A stretch of 60,539 nt of DNA from a virus: positions 1-60,539 of IMG/VR virus record IMGVR_UViG_3300034082_002911; one strand, written 5' to 3'. Under the pieces are notes generated by a model. That model saw only the letters and a list, made by a program, of their open reading frames with translations. It searched no databases and was not told the DNA's origin. Below are positions 52,322 through 60,539 of the stretch, one piece after another. Within the stretch, counting starts at the first letter, position 1, and each line of letters begins with the position of its first letter. The position numbers and the translations under genes were made by a program.

Positions 52322-52644
52322 TGGCCTATCAATATTGGAATAGATATAGCGATTTTCTTATAAATGGAGAACAAACTACTGTGCCTTTTGTAAAAATACC
52401 ACAAAAACCTACAGATAACGCTTACATATATAAGGTAGCTAGAAGTAGATTAGATGTTATTTCTCAAGAATATTATAACTCACCATATTTTGGTTGGTTA
52501 ATATTACAAGCAAATCCACAATTTGGTGGATTAGAAAACAATATATATGATGGTGCGGTATTGATTATTCCTTATCCTCTACTACCTTCATTACAAGATT
52601 ATAAATCAGCTTTAGACAATTATTTTTATTATTATGGCAGGTAA
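52321..52644 (+). CDS. gp53-like baseplate wedge protein
   Basis: 107 residues. The stretch YIYKVARSRLDVISQEYYNSPYFGWLILQANP followed by an I-Y-D-G-A-V-L-I-I-P-Y-P-L end is the LysM-like core of T4 gp53 (Y-K-V-x-x-x-R-x-D-x-I-S-x-x-Y-Y-x-x-P-x-x-x-W). T4 gp53 is 196 residues; here only the core is present. It starts on the last base of the previous stop and overlaps the giant gene that follows by 11 bp, so the three are translationally linked. It should join wedges in the baseplate. Confidence 0.68.
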   Translation: MAYQYWNRYSDFLINGEQTTVPFVKIPQKPTDNAYIYKVARSRLDVISQEYYNSPYFGWLILQANPQFGGLENNIYDGAVLIIPYPLLPSLQDYKSALDNYFYYYGR

Positions 52645-55600
52645 TACACCAGGGGACAATAGCGGAAATGTATTAGTAGAATTTGATTATAATAATATTA
52701 TTGTTGTCGACCCAAATAAAACTATTGATGCGTTTGGTAATATTAGGGAAAGATTGGTTGACCATGAAAAATTGGTTATGTTTGCCAACCTTGAAGCCGA
52801 AGTTGTGCCAAGAACCAAACTATCAATTGGAGGAAGTCCCGAAGATAGGATTAGAACTATTTCTGTTGCAAAAATTAATTTTTTAAAACCAACAAAAGGA
52901 ACATCACTTACTTCTAGTTATTATGATGAGTTAACTGGTAAAAATTCAAGTACTGGGTCAGGAGAAAATCAAATAAGAGAAAAAACTATAACCCCAAATG
53001 ACGGAACTAAACCATACCAAACCGCTGTTATCAATAACCCTGGTAATACGTCAACAGATAACGGACTATTAGGTATTACAAGTATTAGGGTAACAACAAA
53101 TACTTCTTTTGTTCCAACAGTATCAATTGAATTAGAAGATATACAAGGAAGAGCTCTGTTTCAGTTAGGAGATAATTCACCTTATGCCGCGTTTTTTAAT
53201 TTACCTTATTGTCCTTTTTATTTAACCCTTAAAGGTTTTTATGGTAAGGCAATTAGATACCAATTAAATTTAAAAACATTTAATGCCAGATTTAATTCTT
53301 TTAGCGGGAATTATCAAATAACTTTAGAATTTGTTGGATATAAGTTTAATATTTTAAACGAAATATCTATGGGTAGTTTATTGGCGACCCCACACATGTA
53401 CAGTACTAGATTTGATATTTCCAACTCATCTCCTAATAATACAGATAATGTCGTGACTCAAATTGTTAGTGAAAAAGGATATCAAAAAATTAGAGAAGTT
53501 TATAGTGAATATAAAGCAAAAGGATTAATTGCTCCTGATTTTCCGGAATTAACATTTGCGGAATTGATGAATAGTTTAACAAATTTTGAAAAAAACATTA
53601 TTAATACTTACACTAAAGTAGATGTTCAACCATTAACTGATATTAGAGCATATAAAGAAACTTTAAAAAACTATTATAATGAAATTTATGGGGCGACAAC
53701 TTCTTGGTATAATACTTACATAAATCCAAAACCAATAGTTTTAAATAATAAAACTTTGGTTTACGCTTTAAAGGAAGAAATATTAAAAGACCAAGTAAAA
53801 GCGGAAAAGGCCAAAACACTTTTAAGTGGTTATACAATTGAATATAATAAATTATTGGAATCTAACCAAACATTAGGTAAAACAGGTAAATCACCAATTA
53901 AAAATGCGATTAATTACGAAACAATGTTAATTAATGTTGTACTTGGTGATGTTAATTTAACAAAAACAACTATAGAACAAACAGGTAAACTGTTACCAAC
54001 AAAAGAGGATGAAGCAAATGAAGAGAAACGATTAACCGCAATACTATCTCCAATAAATGAAGTACCAAAAAATTCACCCGAACTCATACCAATTAATGTT
54101 GTAACAAAACCATTATTTATTTTTAAAGAACAAAATCTTTCAACTTCATCTCCACCAAGATTTGAAAATTTAATTTCTCAAATTGAGGTAGATGTTAGTC
54201 AAAAACTTACTGAATATGAAACAAAATTAACTGCCGATTTTTCAAAAAAAATTGAGGACACAAAATTAGGTATTGGGTTCAGTCCTACCGTTAGAAATAT
54301 TTGTGCGGTTGTTATGGCGTCCGCCGAGGCGTTTATTAGATTACTTGATGAAGTACATACAAATGCGTGGAACGTTAAATATGACCCAGTAAGACAACTT
54401 GCAATTTTAGAAAACCCTTCTTCAGTTCAAGGTAGTGATACGCAAGATAATCTTAAAATGACTAATGAAGCCAAAAACGAAAATCAAGGATTATCAACAA
54501 GTCAAATACCAGTATATCCTTGGCCGCAATTTTTTGTTGAAACTCCTGAAGATAAAAAAGGAAGATTCCAATTAAAATATCTTGCAGACCCTTCTGTTGT
54601 TGATATAACGCAAGGATGGAATTATTCAAAATGGCCCGAAGTTCAATTTGTTGAAGAATATATGAAAGGATTAACTCAAAAATTTAATCCTCCAAGTCCT
54701 CAATCCGATATTGATAGTCAGTCAACAACAAATATTATTAATATTAATGCTATTGAATATCCATCAAATGGTATCGCGTATGTTAATAAAGAAGAAATTA
54801 AATTTTTTTATGAAATATGGGAAAGACAGTTCTTAACCTCAAATTATTCTGGATTTATTAGGGCAAATGGAAATCAACTAAACCAACTAATTGATTTAGT
54901 TTCAAATTCTGAAACAAATAATATTATAACTAGTTTAGGTGTTAGTTCTCCATTTTTAAGTTTAAAATTAAAAAATTATGACTTAACTGCAGAAAAATAT
55001 GAAAGTTTCTTGAACACCATATCAAATCAAGGAACTGGTAGGTCATATCAAGAATTTATTAGGGATATATATGTTACCCCATATATTAAAAATATCACCG
55101 AAAATTCTTTCAATATTATTAATATAAATGAATTAGGTAAGTCACCAAAAAATAGTATTAAATTAGAATTATTAGAACAATTAGTTAAAAACGCCAGTAA
55201 CACGCCAATGATTATTGATACTTATCCGTTTACAAATTCAACATGGGTAAAAAATAATATGAGTCTTAGTGATAAATCAGAAGGTTTTGAGGTTTATAAA
55301 ACAAATGAAAGTTTAAAAGTCTTCCAAGACAGAAATGTAATTTCAAATTTTAGTAGTGTGTATGATTATACTACTAACAGACCTGTTACAAATTTTTCAT
55401 ATTTAAATGTTAGTAATCCAATAAATGAGATTAACGCAACAAATTTAAAAACATTTCTTGACACAAGAAAAAATCCTGACATTTTTATACCAACAGAAGG
55501 TTATGTTAATCATTTTAGACCTGCAACAAATTTAACCACCGAAACGACTACCACAATATTAAACACACCGTACTTTATAAACGCAATTCAAAATGGTGTT

Positions 55601-58600
55601 TATAGTTGGAGACAAAAAGATAAATACCCATACATTCAAGCGGCGTATCTTTTTATAAATTCATTGCCATTGGCGTCTTTAAGAGAACGATATAAAACAT
55701 ACGGTTCACCAAATGACTTAGATTATATCGCGTCTTGTTTTAAAAAATTTGGCGCTATTCATAAAATGCCATATGCTTGGATTTTAAAAATGGGTTCTTT
55801 ATGGTATCGTTATAAAACATATAAAATAACTGGAATTGATTTTATTGATACCGCTTGGGACAATTTTGACCCTAAAATTAATTTTGACCCAATAACCAGT
55901 TCAGACACTAAAACATATAAATTTGAATTTGATGGAGTAAAAAATATATCATTAGTAAACAGTGAATCAAAAATGCAAGTTGGGTTTTACCCAAAGGTAA
56001 TTAACGACTTTAATGTTTTTTATAATAGTTATGATTTATATAGTGGATATACCGATTCTGAAATACAAACAAGTATTAATGGTGGTATGAAAGTTTATAA
56101 TTTTCCTGAATCAAATATTAATCCAAGTTCCTCAGTTTCAAATCTTCTTGGTGGGACAACTAATACATCGTCTATCCAAACTTGGTCGGTTATTTTACCT
56201 AATAATGTAATGGATTTTGAGGCGTTATCAGGAAATTGTTCACCAAATACAAACACAAGTAGTCCTAAATATTTTATTGTGCCTTCATTTGGTTCTCAAA
56301 TAAATCAAGTTAATACTGAGTGTTTAATAAACAATGTTCAAATTTTACCATTCTCAAATGACCCATCAATCTATAATGGTTCTGTTAGATTACTATGGGC
56401 GGCACCAAACTACGGTTATTTTAATAATCTTCAAGTGGTTAAACCACAACCTGATTCATATATTAACGAAATTTTAACTGGTAATACAAAACAATCATCG
56501 TTTAAATTATTACTGGAAAATAACTATTCAAATATTGAAGAAATATTTTCGGTTTTTGATAAAGGAATTTTAGATAAATTCGAACAAGAATTTTTAAATT
56601 TTTCTAAACCTATTTCAGACATTGATTTAGGACCACAAGCTAATGTACCTATTAATACTTCACCTGTTGATAACAACGCAATTTTTAAAAACTTTCAGTA
56701 TTTGTTTAGAAGTTTAATGTCAGTTAATTCAAATAGCGAATTAACCAATACAGAATATTTTAATACACTTGGTAATTCACAATTAGTTTCATTTTCAAAT
56801 ACAATTAAATCATTCTTAGAATATGATGTTATTTTAAAATATGGTAATCCCGCAAATTATAAACGAAGAATTGTTGACTCGTTTTTAGCCTCTAATGGTG
56901 GAAACAACGCAATTGTAGACCCAATACCTTTTAATTTATATGTCAACAATACATTACCATCAGCAAACGGAACAATTACTTTGGCACAATCCCAAGCAAC
57001 ATATCCTGAAGCTTGGTTGGCTTTAGAAACTGAAGTAGGGTTTTCGACAATTACAAATTTAAAATATACAAACCAAGGTTCTTATATTACAGATTTTTTT
57101 ATTGATAATAAAATTGAATTTTCAGTAGATAATATTACATTGTGTTCGCAACTCATTAAACAATATGCAACTCAAAAATTATATACCCCAACAATAACTA
57201 GTTCAGAATTTAAAGGTAGACTTCAAGATTATTTGCAAGGAACAAATGCAATTCAAAATGTTTTTTTAAATCAAATACTAACAAAGGTTAGAGCTGGATT
57301 ACCAAACCAACAACAGTTACCTGAGAAAAAAATAGAAAGTGTGATTGACGGTCAACAAAGTAAAGTTGAAAATTATGAAGTGTTTAAAGCTTTAAATGAT
57401 AAATGGATTGCTGGCGGAGATTTTACCAATAAAACTTTATTTGAAGATTTTTTATTTTTGGATAGAGCATCAAGAAATGTTGGTGATATAATTCTTGTTG
57501 ATATTTTTGATTTAAAAAATACTTTAAAAGAAAGTTCTATTAATATGGAAATGAGTGTATTCACATTTCTTAGTGGAATATTAATTAAGAATAAATTTAA
57601 TGTAATGCCATTGCCAGCATATGTTAATTTTTATAATGTACAAGATGCTGATGGGACTACAATATCTCAAAGTGCTGAAGGTTCTTTAGAGTTTGCCGAT
57701 AATATGTGGGGAACGTTTTTAGATGTTGATTATAGAAAATCAGGTCCAAAATTAATTTGTTTTTATGCCGGACTCCCCTCAGCTTATTTAGATTTACCAA
57801 AAGGTAATTCTAGATTTAGAGATGATGCTTTTGATTTAAAGCGGGCAAATAACCCGTTAATTGAAAATCAAGTTGGTAAAAAGGATTGGGCACTGTCAAA
57901 TAAATGTGTTGGATTTAATGTTGACATTGGAACAAGAAATCAAAATATATTTTATTCTTTTAATGTTTCTATGGATAGTGGTAAAGCAACTTCAGAAACA
58001 ATTCAAACTCAGTTGAACATGGTTAACCAAGCAAATGGTAAAACTGTTGCAACTCAAAATAATGGTTTATATAATTTATATAAACAAAGAAGTTACCAAT
58101 GCCAAGTTGTTTGTTTGGGAAATGCATTATTACAACCAACAATGTATTTTAATCTTAGACATGTTCCAATGTTTAATGGACCTTACTTAATTACTGATGT
58201 TACTCATACTATTGGTTCTGGGGAATTTCAAACATCATTTACCGGAGTTAGACAAGGAGTTTTTGATTTACCTTCAATTGACAACTTTTTACAAAGTATT
58301 AATCAAAATCTTTTAACCCAAATTGAAAGTATTATTTTAACAAATAAAGATAACGTTCCAGATAAACCATTAACTAACATTAATAAAACGGCATTGTTAT
58401 CTCAGAATGGTGATAATGTTGCTGCGGCAGCAAATTCTTGTACTAATGATTTAAGTGATAATTATGTGACTTGGGGTGATTTTGTTGAATCTATAACAAC
58501 AGGATTAACACCTTTACAGTTAGCAAACGCAATAACAACCAAAGTAACTAATACTGAGTTACAAACTACAATTTATTTGTTATGTTATATCTTAACTTTT

Positions 58601-59890
58601 AATAAAGATACATTTTATGGGTATAATAATAATTTTGCAAATGTTCCATTAAGTACAAATTGGGGGGCTAGTTCTATTTATTTTGTTCAAAAACAATCAT
58701 CTTGTGTTAAAATTCCTAATTCATTAGGAGGATTAGTCTCACAACCTATAGCTAATTTTACAAATATTGATAAATTTTTAGATTTTATGGTTGCAAGATT
58801 AACACCAAATATTAAAAGAATCTATTATGGAGAAAACGGTAACGCTCCTTTAGGTCTTTTAAAATACTACGTTTGTTATTGGAAACCACCAACAGCAGAA
58901 AACCAAAGCATTCCAGAATCTTATTTTGATGCAAATCAAGATGAGTTTACAAAATTATATGATACTTTTGAAGACGCTTACAAATCGGCAAAACAAGTAC
59001 AATTAGATTTTGAATCAGTAAAAAGGGCATATGACGCGGTTAAACTTCAAAAAATAGCAAAGTCAATACTTGATAATATTCAACTAGCAATAAATAATGT
59101 TAATACAACAACATTACCACCACCAACTTGTTTTCCACCAACTATCACATCATTTTCACCATTAACGGGTGTTACTGGAACAATATTAAATATTACAGGA
59201 ACTGATTTAGGTACAGTAACGGCTGTGACAATAAATAATGTAACAACTACAACTGGAATTACTATTAATAACGGTGTGAATATTACAGTATTAGTTCCAT
59301 TTAGTAATACACCAATACCTCAAGATAATACAATTACATTAAGTGGTGTTCATGGTATTGGAACAAGTACTACAATCTTTACATATAATCCACAACAAGT
59401 TTCTGCGGCACCTCCAACTGTGGCACCAACAATTCCGCCGAATAGTAATACAAACTCACAACAAACAGGACCTGTGGTTATGGTATCGGAATTTGATTAT
59501 ACGGATTATGAACTCACAGTAAAAATTAATCCTGAATTAATACCTGGTGGAGTTGTAGGAAATGCGGAATGGTTATTCTTAAGTGCTCCAGACCCATCAT
59601 TGACGTATCAATTTGTAAGAATGAGTGCAACATCTAACAATCAAGTTGTTCAAGTTCTTTTAGGTGAAGGTACAATACCTTCTAGTTACATGGATGATTT
59701 CTTTAATAATCCAACAACATATGTGATAAGTGCTGAAGATGTGTTATTTTATTTTGAAAATAAAAATATTACTATCCCACAGGGTACTAGTAAAATACTT
59801 TGTAAGTTAAACATAAGTGCTAGAAAAATACAACAACCAAATGAAAATAGTAATACAACACAATCCTTTCCATTTTCATTCCCTCAATAA
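52634..59890 (+). CDS. Giant baseplate protein with hub-like and IPT/TIG domains
   Basis: 2418 residues, the largest gene of the window. Residues 1-250 form a beta module (VDPNKTIDAFGNIRERLVDHEKLVMFANLEA; FVPTVSIELEDIQGRALFQLGDN; FYLTLKGFYGKAIRYQLNL). A central part is helical or mixed and unassigned. The stretch about 1810-1870 (SYQCQVVCLGNALLQPTMYFNL; VPMFNGPYLITDVTHTIGSGEF; TSFTGVRQG) has the late beta-strands of tail hub proteins (gp27/gpD type: L-G-N-x-x-L-x-P then G-x-Y-x-I). An IPT/TIG Ig-like domain is at about 2172-2250 (FPPTITSFSPLTGVTGTILNITGTDLG). A second beta domain ends the chain. It may merge several baseplate functions in one chain. Confidence 0.7.
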   Translation: MAGNTPGDNSGNVLVEFDYNNIIVVDPNKTIDAFGNIRERLVDHEKLVMFANLEAEVVPRTKLSIGGSPEDRIRTISVAKINFLKPTKGTSLTSSYYDELTGKNSSTGSGENQIREKTITPNDGTKPYQTAVINNPGNTSTDNGLLGITSIRVTTNTSFVPTVSIELEDIQGRALFQLGDNSPYAAFFNLPYCPFYLTLKGFYGKAIRYQLNLKTFNARFNSFSGNYQITLEFVGYKFNILNEISMGSLLATPHMYSTRFDISNSSPNNTDNVVTQIVSEKGYQKIREVYSEYKAKGLIAPDFPELTFAELMNSLTNFEKNIINTYTKVDVQPLTDIRAYKETLKNYYNEIYGATTSWYNTYINPKPIVLNNKTLVYALKEEILKDQVKAEKAKTLLSGYTIEYNKLLESNQTLGKTGKSPIKNAINYETMLINVVLGDVNLTKTTIEQTGKLLPTKEDEANEEKRLTAILSPINEVPKNSPELIPINVVTKPLFIFKEQNLSTSSPPRFENLISQIEVDVSQKLTEYETKLTADFSKKIEDTKLGIGFSPTVRNICAVVMASAEAFIRLLDEVHTNAWNVKYDPVRQLAILENPSSVQGSDTQDNLKMTNEAKNENQGLSTSQIPVYPWPQFFVETPEDKKGRFQLKYLADPSVVDITQGWNYSKWPEVQFVEEYMKGLTQKFNPPSPQSDIDSQSTTNIININAIEYPSNGIAYVNKEEIKFFYEIWERQFLTSNYSGFIRANGNQLNQLIDLVSNSETNNIITSLGVSSPFLSLKLKNYDLTAEKYESFLNTISNQGTGRSYQEFIRDIYVTPYIKNITENSFNIININELGKSPKNSIKLELLEQLVKNASNTPMIIDTYPFTNSTWVKNNMSLSDKSEGFEVYKTNESLKVFQDRNVISNFSSVYDYTTNRPVTNFSYLNVSNPINEINATNLKTFLDTRKNPDIFIPTEGYVNHFRPATNLTTETTTTILNTPYFINAIQNGVYSWRQKDKYPYIQAAYLFINSLPLASLRERYKTYGSPNDLDYIASCFKKFGAIHKMPYAWILKMGSLWYRYKTYKITGIDFIDTAWDNFDPKINFDPITSSDTKTYKFEFDGVKNISLVNSESKMQVGFYPKVINDFNVFYNSYDLYSGYTDSEIQTSINGGMKVYNFPESNINPSSSVSNLLGGTTNTSSIQTWSVILPNNVMDFEALSGNCSPNTNTSSPKYFIVPSFGSQINQVNTECLINNVQILPFSNDPSIYNGSVRLLWAAPNYGYFNNLQVVKPQPDSYINEILTGNTKQSSFKLLLENNYSNIEEIFSVFDKGILDKFEQEFLNFSKPISDIDLGPQANVPINTSPVDNNAIFKNFQYLFRSLMSVNSNSELTNTEYFNTLGNSQLVSFSNTIKSFLEYDVILKYGNPANYKRRIVDSFLASNGGNNAIVDPIPFNLYVNNTLPSANGTITLAQSQATYPEAWLALETEVGFSTITNLKYTNQGSYITDFFIDNKIEFSVDNITLCSQLIKQYATQKLYTPTITSSEFKGRLQDYLQGTNAIQNVFLNQILTKVRAGLPNQQQLPEKKIESVIDGQQSKVENYEVFKALNDKWIAGGDFTNKTLFEDFLFLDRASRNVGDIILVDIFDLKNTLKESSINMEMSVFTFLSGILIKNKFNVMPLPAYVNFYNVQDADGTTISQSAEGSLEFADNMWGTFLDVDYRKSGPKLICFYAGLPSAYLDLPKGNSRFRDDAFDLKRANNPLIENQVGKKDWALSNKCVGFNVDIGTRNQNIFYSFNVSMDSGKATSETIQTQLNMVNQANGKTVATQNNGLYNLYKQRSYQCQVVCLGNALLQPTMYFNLRHVPMFNGPYLITDVTHTIGSGEFQTSFTGVRQGVFDLPSIDNFLQSINQNLLTQIESIILTNKDNVPDKPLTNINKTALLSQNGDNVAAAANSCTNDLSDNYVTWGDFVESITTGLTPLQLANAITTKVTNTELQTTIYLLCYILTFNKDTFYGYNNNFANVPLSTNWGASSIYFVQKQSSCVKIPNSLGGLVSQPIANFTNIDKFLDFMVARLTPNIKRIYYGENGNAPLGLLKYYVCYWKPPTAENQSIPESYFDANQDEFTKLYDTFEDAYKSAKQVQLDFESVKRAYDAVKLQKIAKSILDNIQLAINNVNTTTLPPPTCFPPTITSFSPLTGVTGTILNITGTDLGTVTAVTINNVTTTTGITINNGVNITVLVPFSNTPIPQDNTITLSGVHGIGTSTTIFTYNPQQVSAAPPTVAPTIPPNSNTNSQQTGPVVMVSEFDYTDYELTVKINPELIPGGVVGNAEWLFLSAPDPSLTYQFVRMSATSNNQVVQVLLGEGTIPSSYMDDFFNNPTTYVISAEDVLFYFENKNITIPQGTSKILCKLNISARKIQQPNENSNTTQSFPFSFPQ

Positions 59891-59907
59891 TTTAACAAAT
59901 AACGATA

Positions 59908-59915
59908 TATTTATA
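59908..59915 (+). promoter_or_regulatory. TATTTATA octamer
   Basis: It is 13 bp before the ATG at 59929, in the 38-bp gap after the giant baseplate gene. Confidence 0.45.
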
Positions 59916-59928
59916 TATAAAGATAATT

Positions 59929-60153
59929 ATGGATATTAAAACAACATTAGACAACTACCTTGGTAAATCTACAAGATTTTCACAAGAAGATAACGGAGAC
60001 GGAACTAAACAAGTTTGTGATTTAGATACAGGAGATTGTTATACCGTAAGAGAAAAAGATGGTCTTATTGAAAGAGCCGGACACCAAACAACCGCCAATA
60101 GAAAAGTTAGAGTCGAAACATCTAAAGGTATAAAACAATTATTAAACGGATAA
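59929..60153 (+). CDS. Hypothetical 74-residue protein
   Basis: Small and polar with two Cys in a short loop (KQVCDLDTGDCYTVRE), a possible turn held by a disulphide or metal. It is not recognised. It starts 13 bp after a TATTTATA octamer and is followed 4 bp later by the partial gene at the window end. A virion decoration or assembly factor is possible only from place. Confidence 0.6.
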   Translation: MDIKTTLDNYLGKSTRFSQEDNGDGTKQVCDLDTGDCYTVREKDGLIERAGHQTTANRKVRVETSKGIKQLLNG

Positions 60154-60157
60154 TATA

Positions 60158-60539
60158 ATGAGTATAGATAGAAAGATATTAAGCGAAATTCAACGATACA
60201 GAAGTATCGATAATTATATTTTGGAACAAGAAGTGCCTCCACCGCCTGTTGATGCTGGAGCACCTCCTGTACCTGAAGTAGGAACTCCACCACCACCACC
60301 TGCCGAAGCAGGAGCAGCTCCCGCCGAACCAATTGATGTTGAAAATGACCCTGACGTTGAAAAAATTGATGACGAGGGAGAATCAGAAGAAAAAGATAAA
60401 GATAGTGAAGGCAGCGAAGAACTTGATATTACTGATTTAGTTACCGCTCAAAAAGATATTCAGTCAAAACAAGATGATTATTTTGACAACTTATTTGGAC
60501 AATTAGGTAAATTGGAATCAAGATTAGGTGAGATGGATG
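60158..60539 (+). CDS. Hypothetical protein, 5' part only, Pro/Ala-rich then acidic
   Basis: Translation from ATG 60158 is open to the window end (127 codons). It starts MSIDRKILSEIQRYRSIDNYILEQ, a helical opening often seen in T4-like virion proteins. Then come a Pro/Ala-rich stretch (VPPPPVDAGAPPVPE; TPPPPPAEAG), an acidic linker (EKIDDEGESEEKDKDSEGSEE) and the start of a helical region (DLVTAQKDIQSKQDDYFDNLF). The C-terminus lies outside. A scaffold or baseplate role is a guess. Confidence 0.65.
   Translation, partial: MSIDRKILSEIQRYRSIDNYILEQEVPPPPVDAGAPPVPEVGTPPPPPAEAGAAPAEPIDVENDPDVEKIDDEGESEEKDKDSEGSEELDITDLVTAQKDIQSKQDDYFDNLFGQLGKLESRLGEMD

Noticed and set aside
1-60539. tRNA genes, integrase, transposase, attachment sites
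   Set aside because: The intergenic gaps were read for cloverleaf-like or recombination features and none was found; the gaps are short and A/T-rich.

Overview
The window is part of the genome of a large contractile-tailed (T4-type, myovirus) phage. The structural evidence is a T4-like tail sheath (39505-42726), tail tube (43701-44189), T4-type baseplate hub protein (44310-45053), tape measure, gp53-like wedge protein and a family B DNA polymerase of gp43 type (30080-32815). The DNA is strongly A+T rich, genes are packed with 1-14 bp overlaps, and almost no start codon has a purine-rich Shine-Dalgarno sequence. Together these suggest a Bacteroidota (Flavobacteriia-like) host. The host is an inference; no host gene is present.

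Layout. (1) 1-10396, minus strand: a glycan cassette with GDP-L-fucose synthase (cut by the window edge), GT11 fucosyltransferase, CmcI-like methyltransferase, NeuD-type acyltransferase, DegT aminotransferase, GT2 and GT4 glycosyltransferases and a UDP-sugar dehydrogenase homologue. A dUTPase and a DEDDy exonuclease are embedded in it. (2) 10559-13182, minus: five small, probably structural genes of unknown role, one with a WYL-like fold, ending at a clear terminator. (3) 13234-21838, plus: five adhesin or fibre genes, four of which carry Thr/Pro/Asn-rich mucin-like linkers between small globular, lectin-like domains. (4) 21930-29596, plus: a second glycosyltransferase operon that starts with a GT60-type polypeptide GlcNAc-transferase homologue and includes GT10, GT25 and HtrL/WlaTC-type enzymes. 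(5) 29613-37590: a small virion-like protein, DNA polymerase, a gp13-like neck protein, a superoxide dismutase fused to a candidate nuclease domain, and a SNF2 helicase. (6) 37646-60539, plus: neck, sheath, tube, baseplate hub, tape measure and very large baseplate proteins, interrupted by a 53-residue ribbon-helix-helix gene on the minus strand (39223-39384).

How it may work together. The adhesins with mucin-like stalks lie between two glycan cassettes, and the gene directly downstream of them is a homologue of enzymes that put GlcNAc on Thr or hydroxyproline of proteins. The simplest reading is that this phage builds and extends O-glycans (with fucose as one sugar) on its own fibre stalks. 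Remodelling of the host surface is the main alternative.

A recurrent octamer TATTTAT(A/C/T) lies just upstream of most late-type genes on both strands and is a candidate phage late promoter or start-site element. No tRNA, CRISPR array, integrase, transposase or reverse transcriptase was found. After the 53-residue gene is counted, no stretch over 300 bp lacks a gene.
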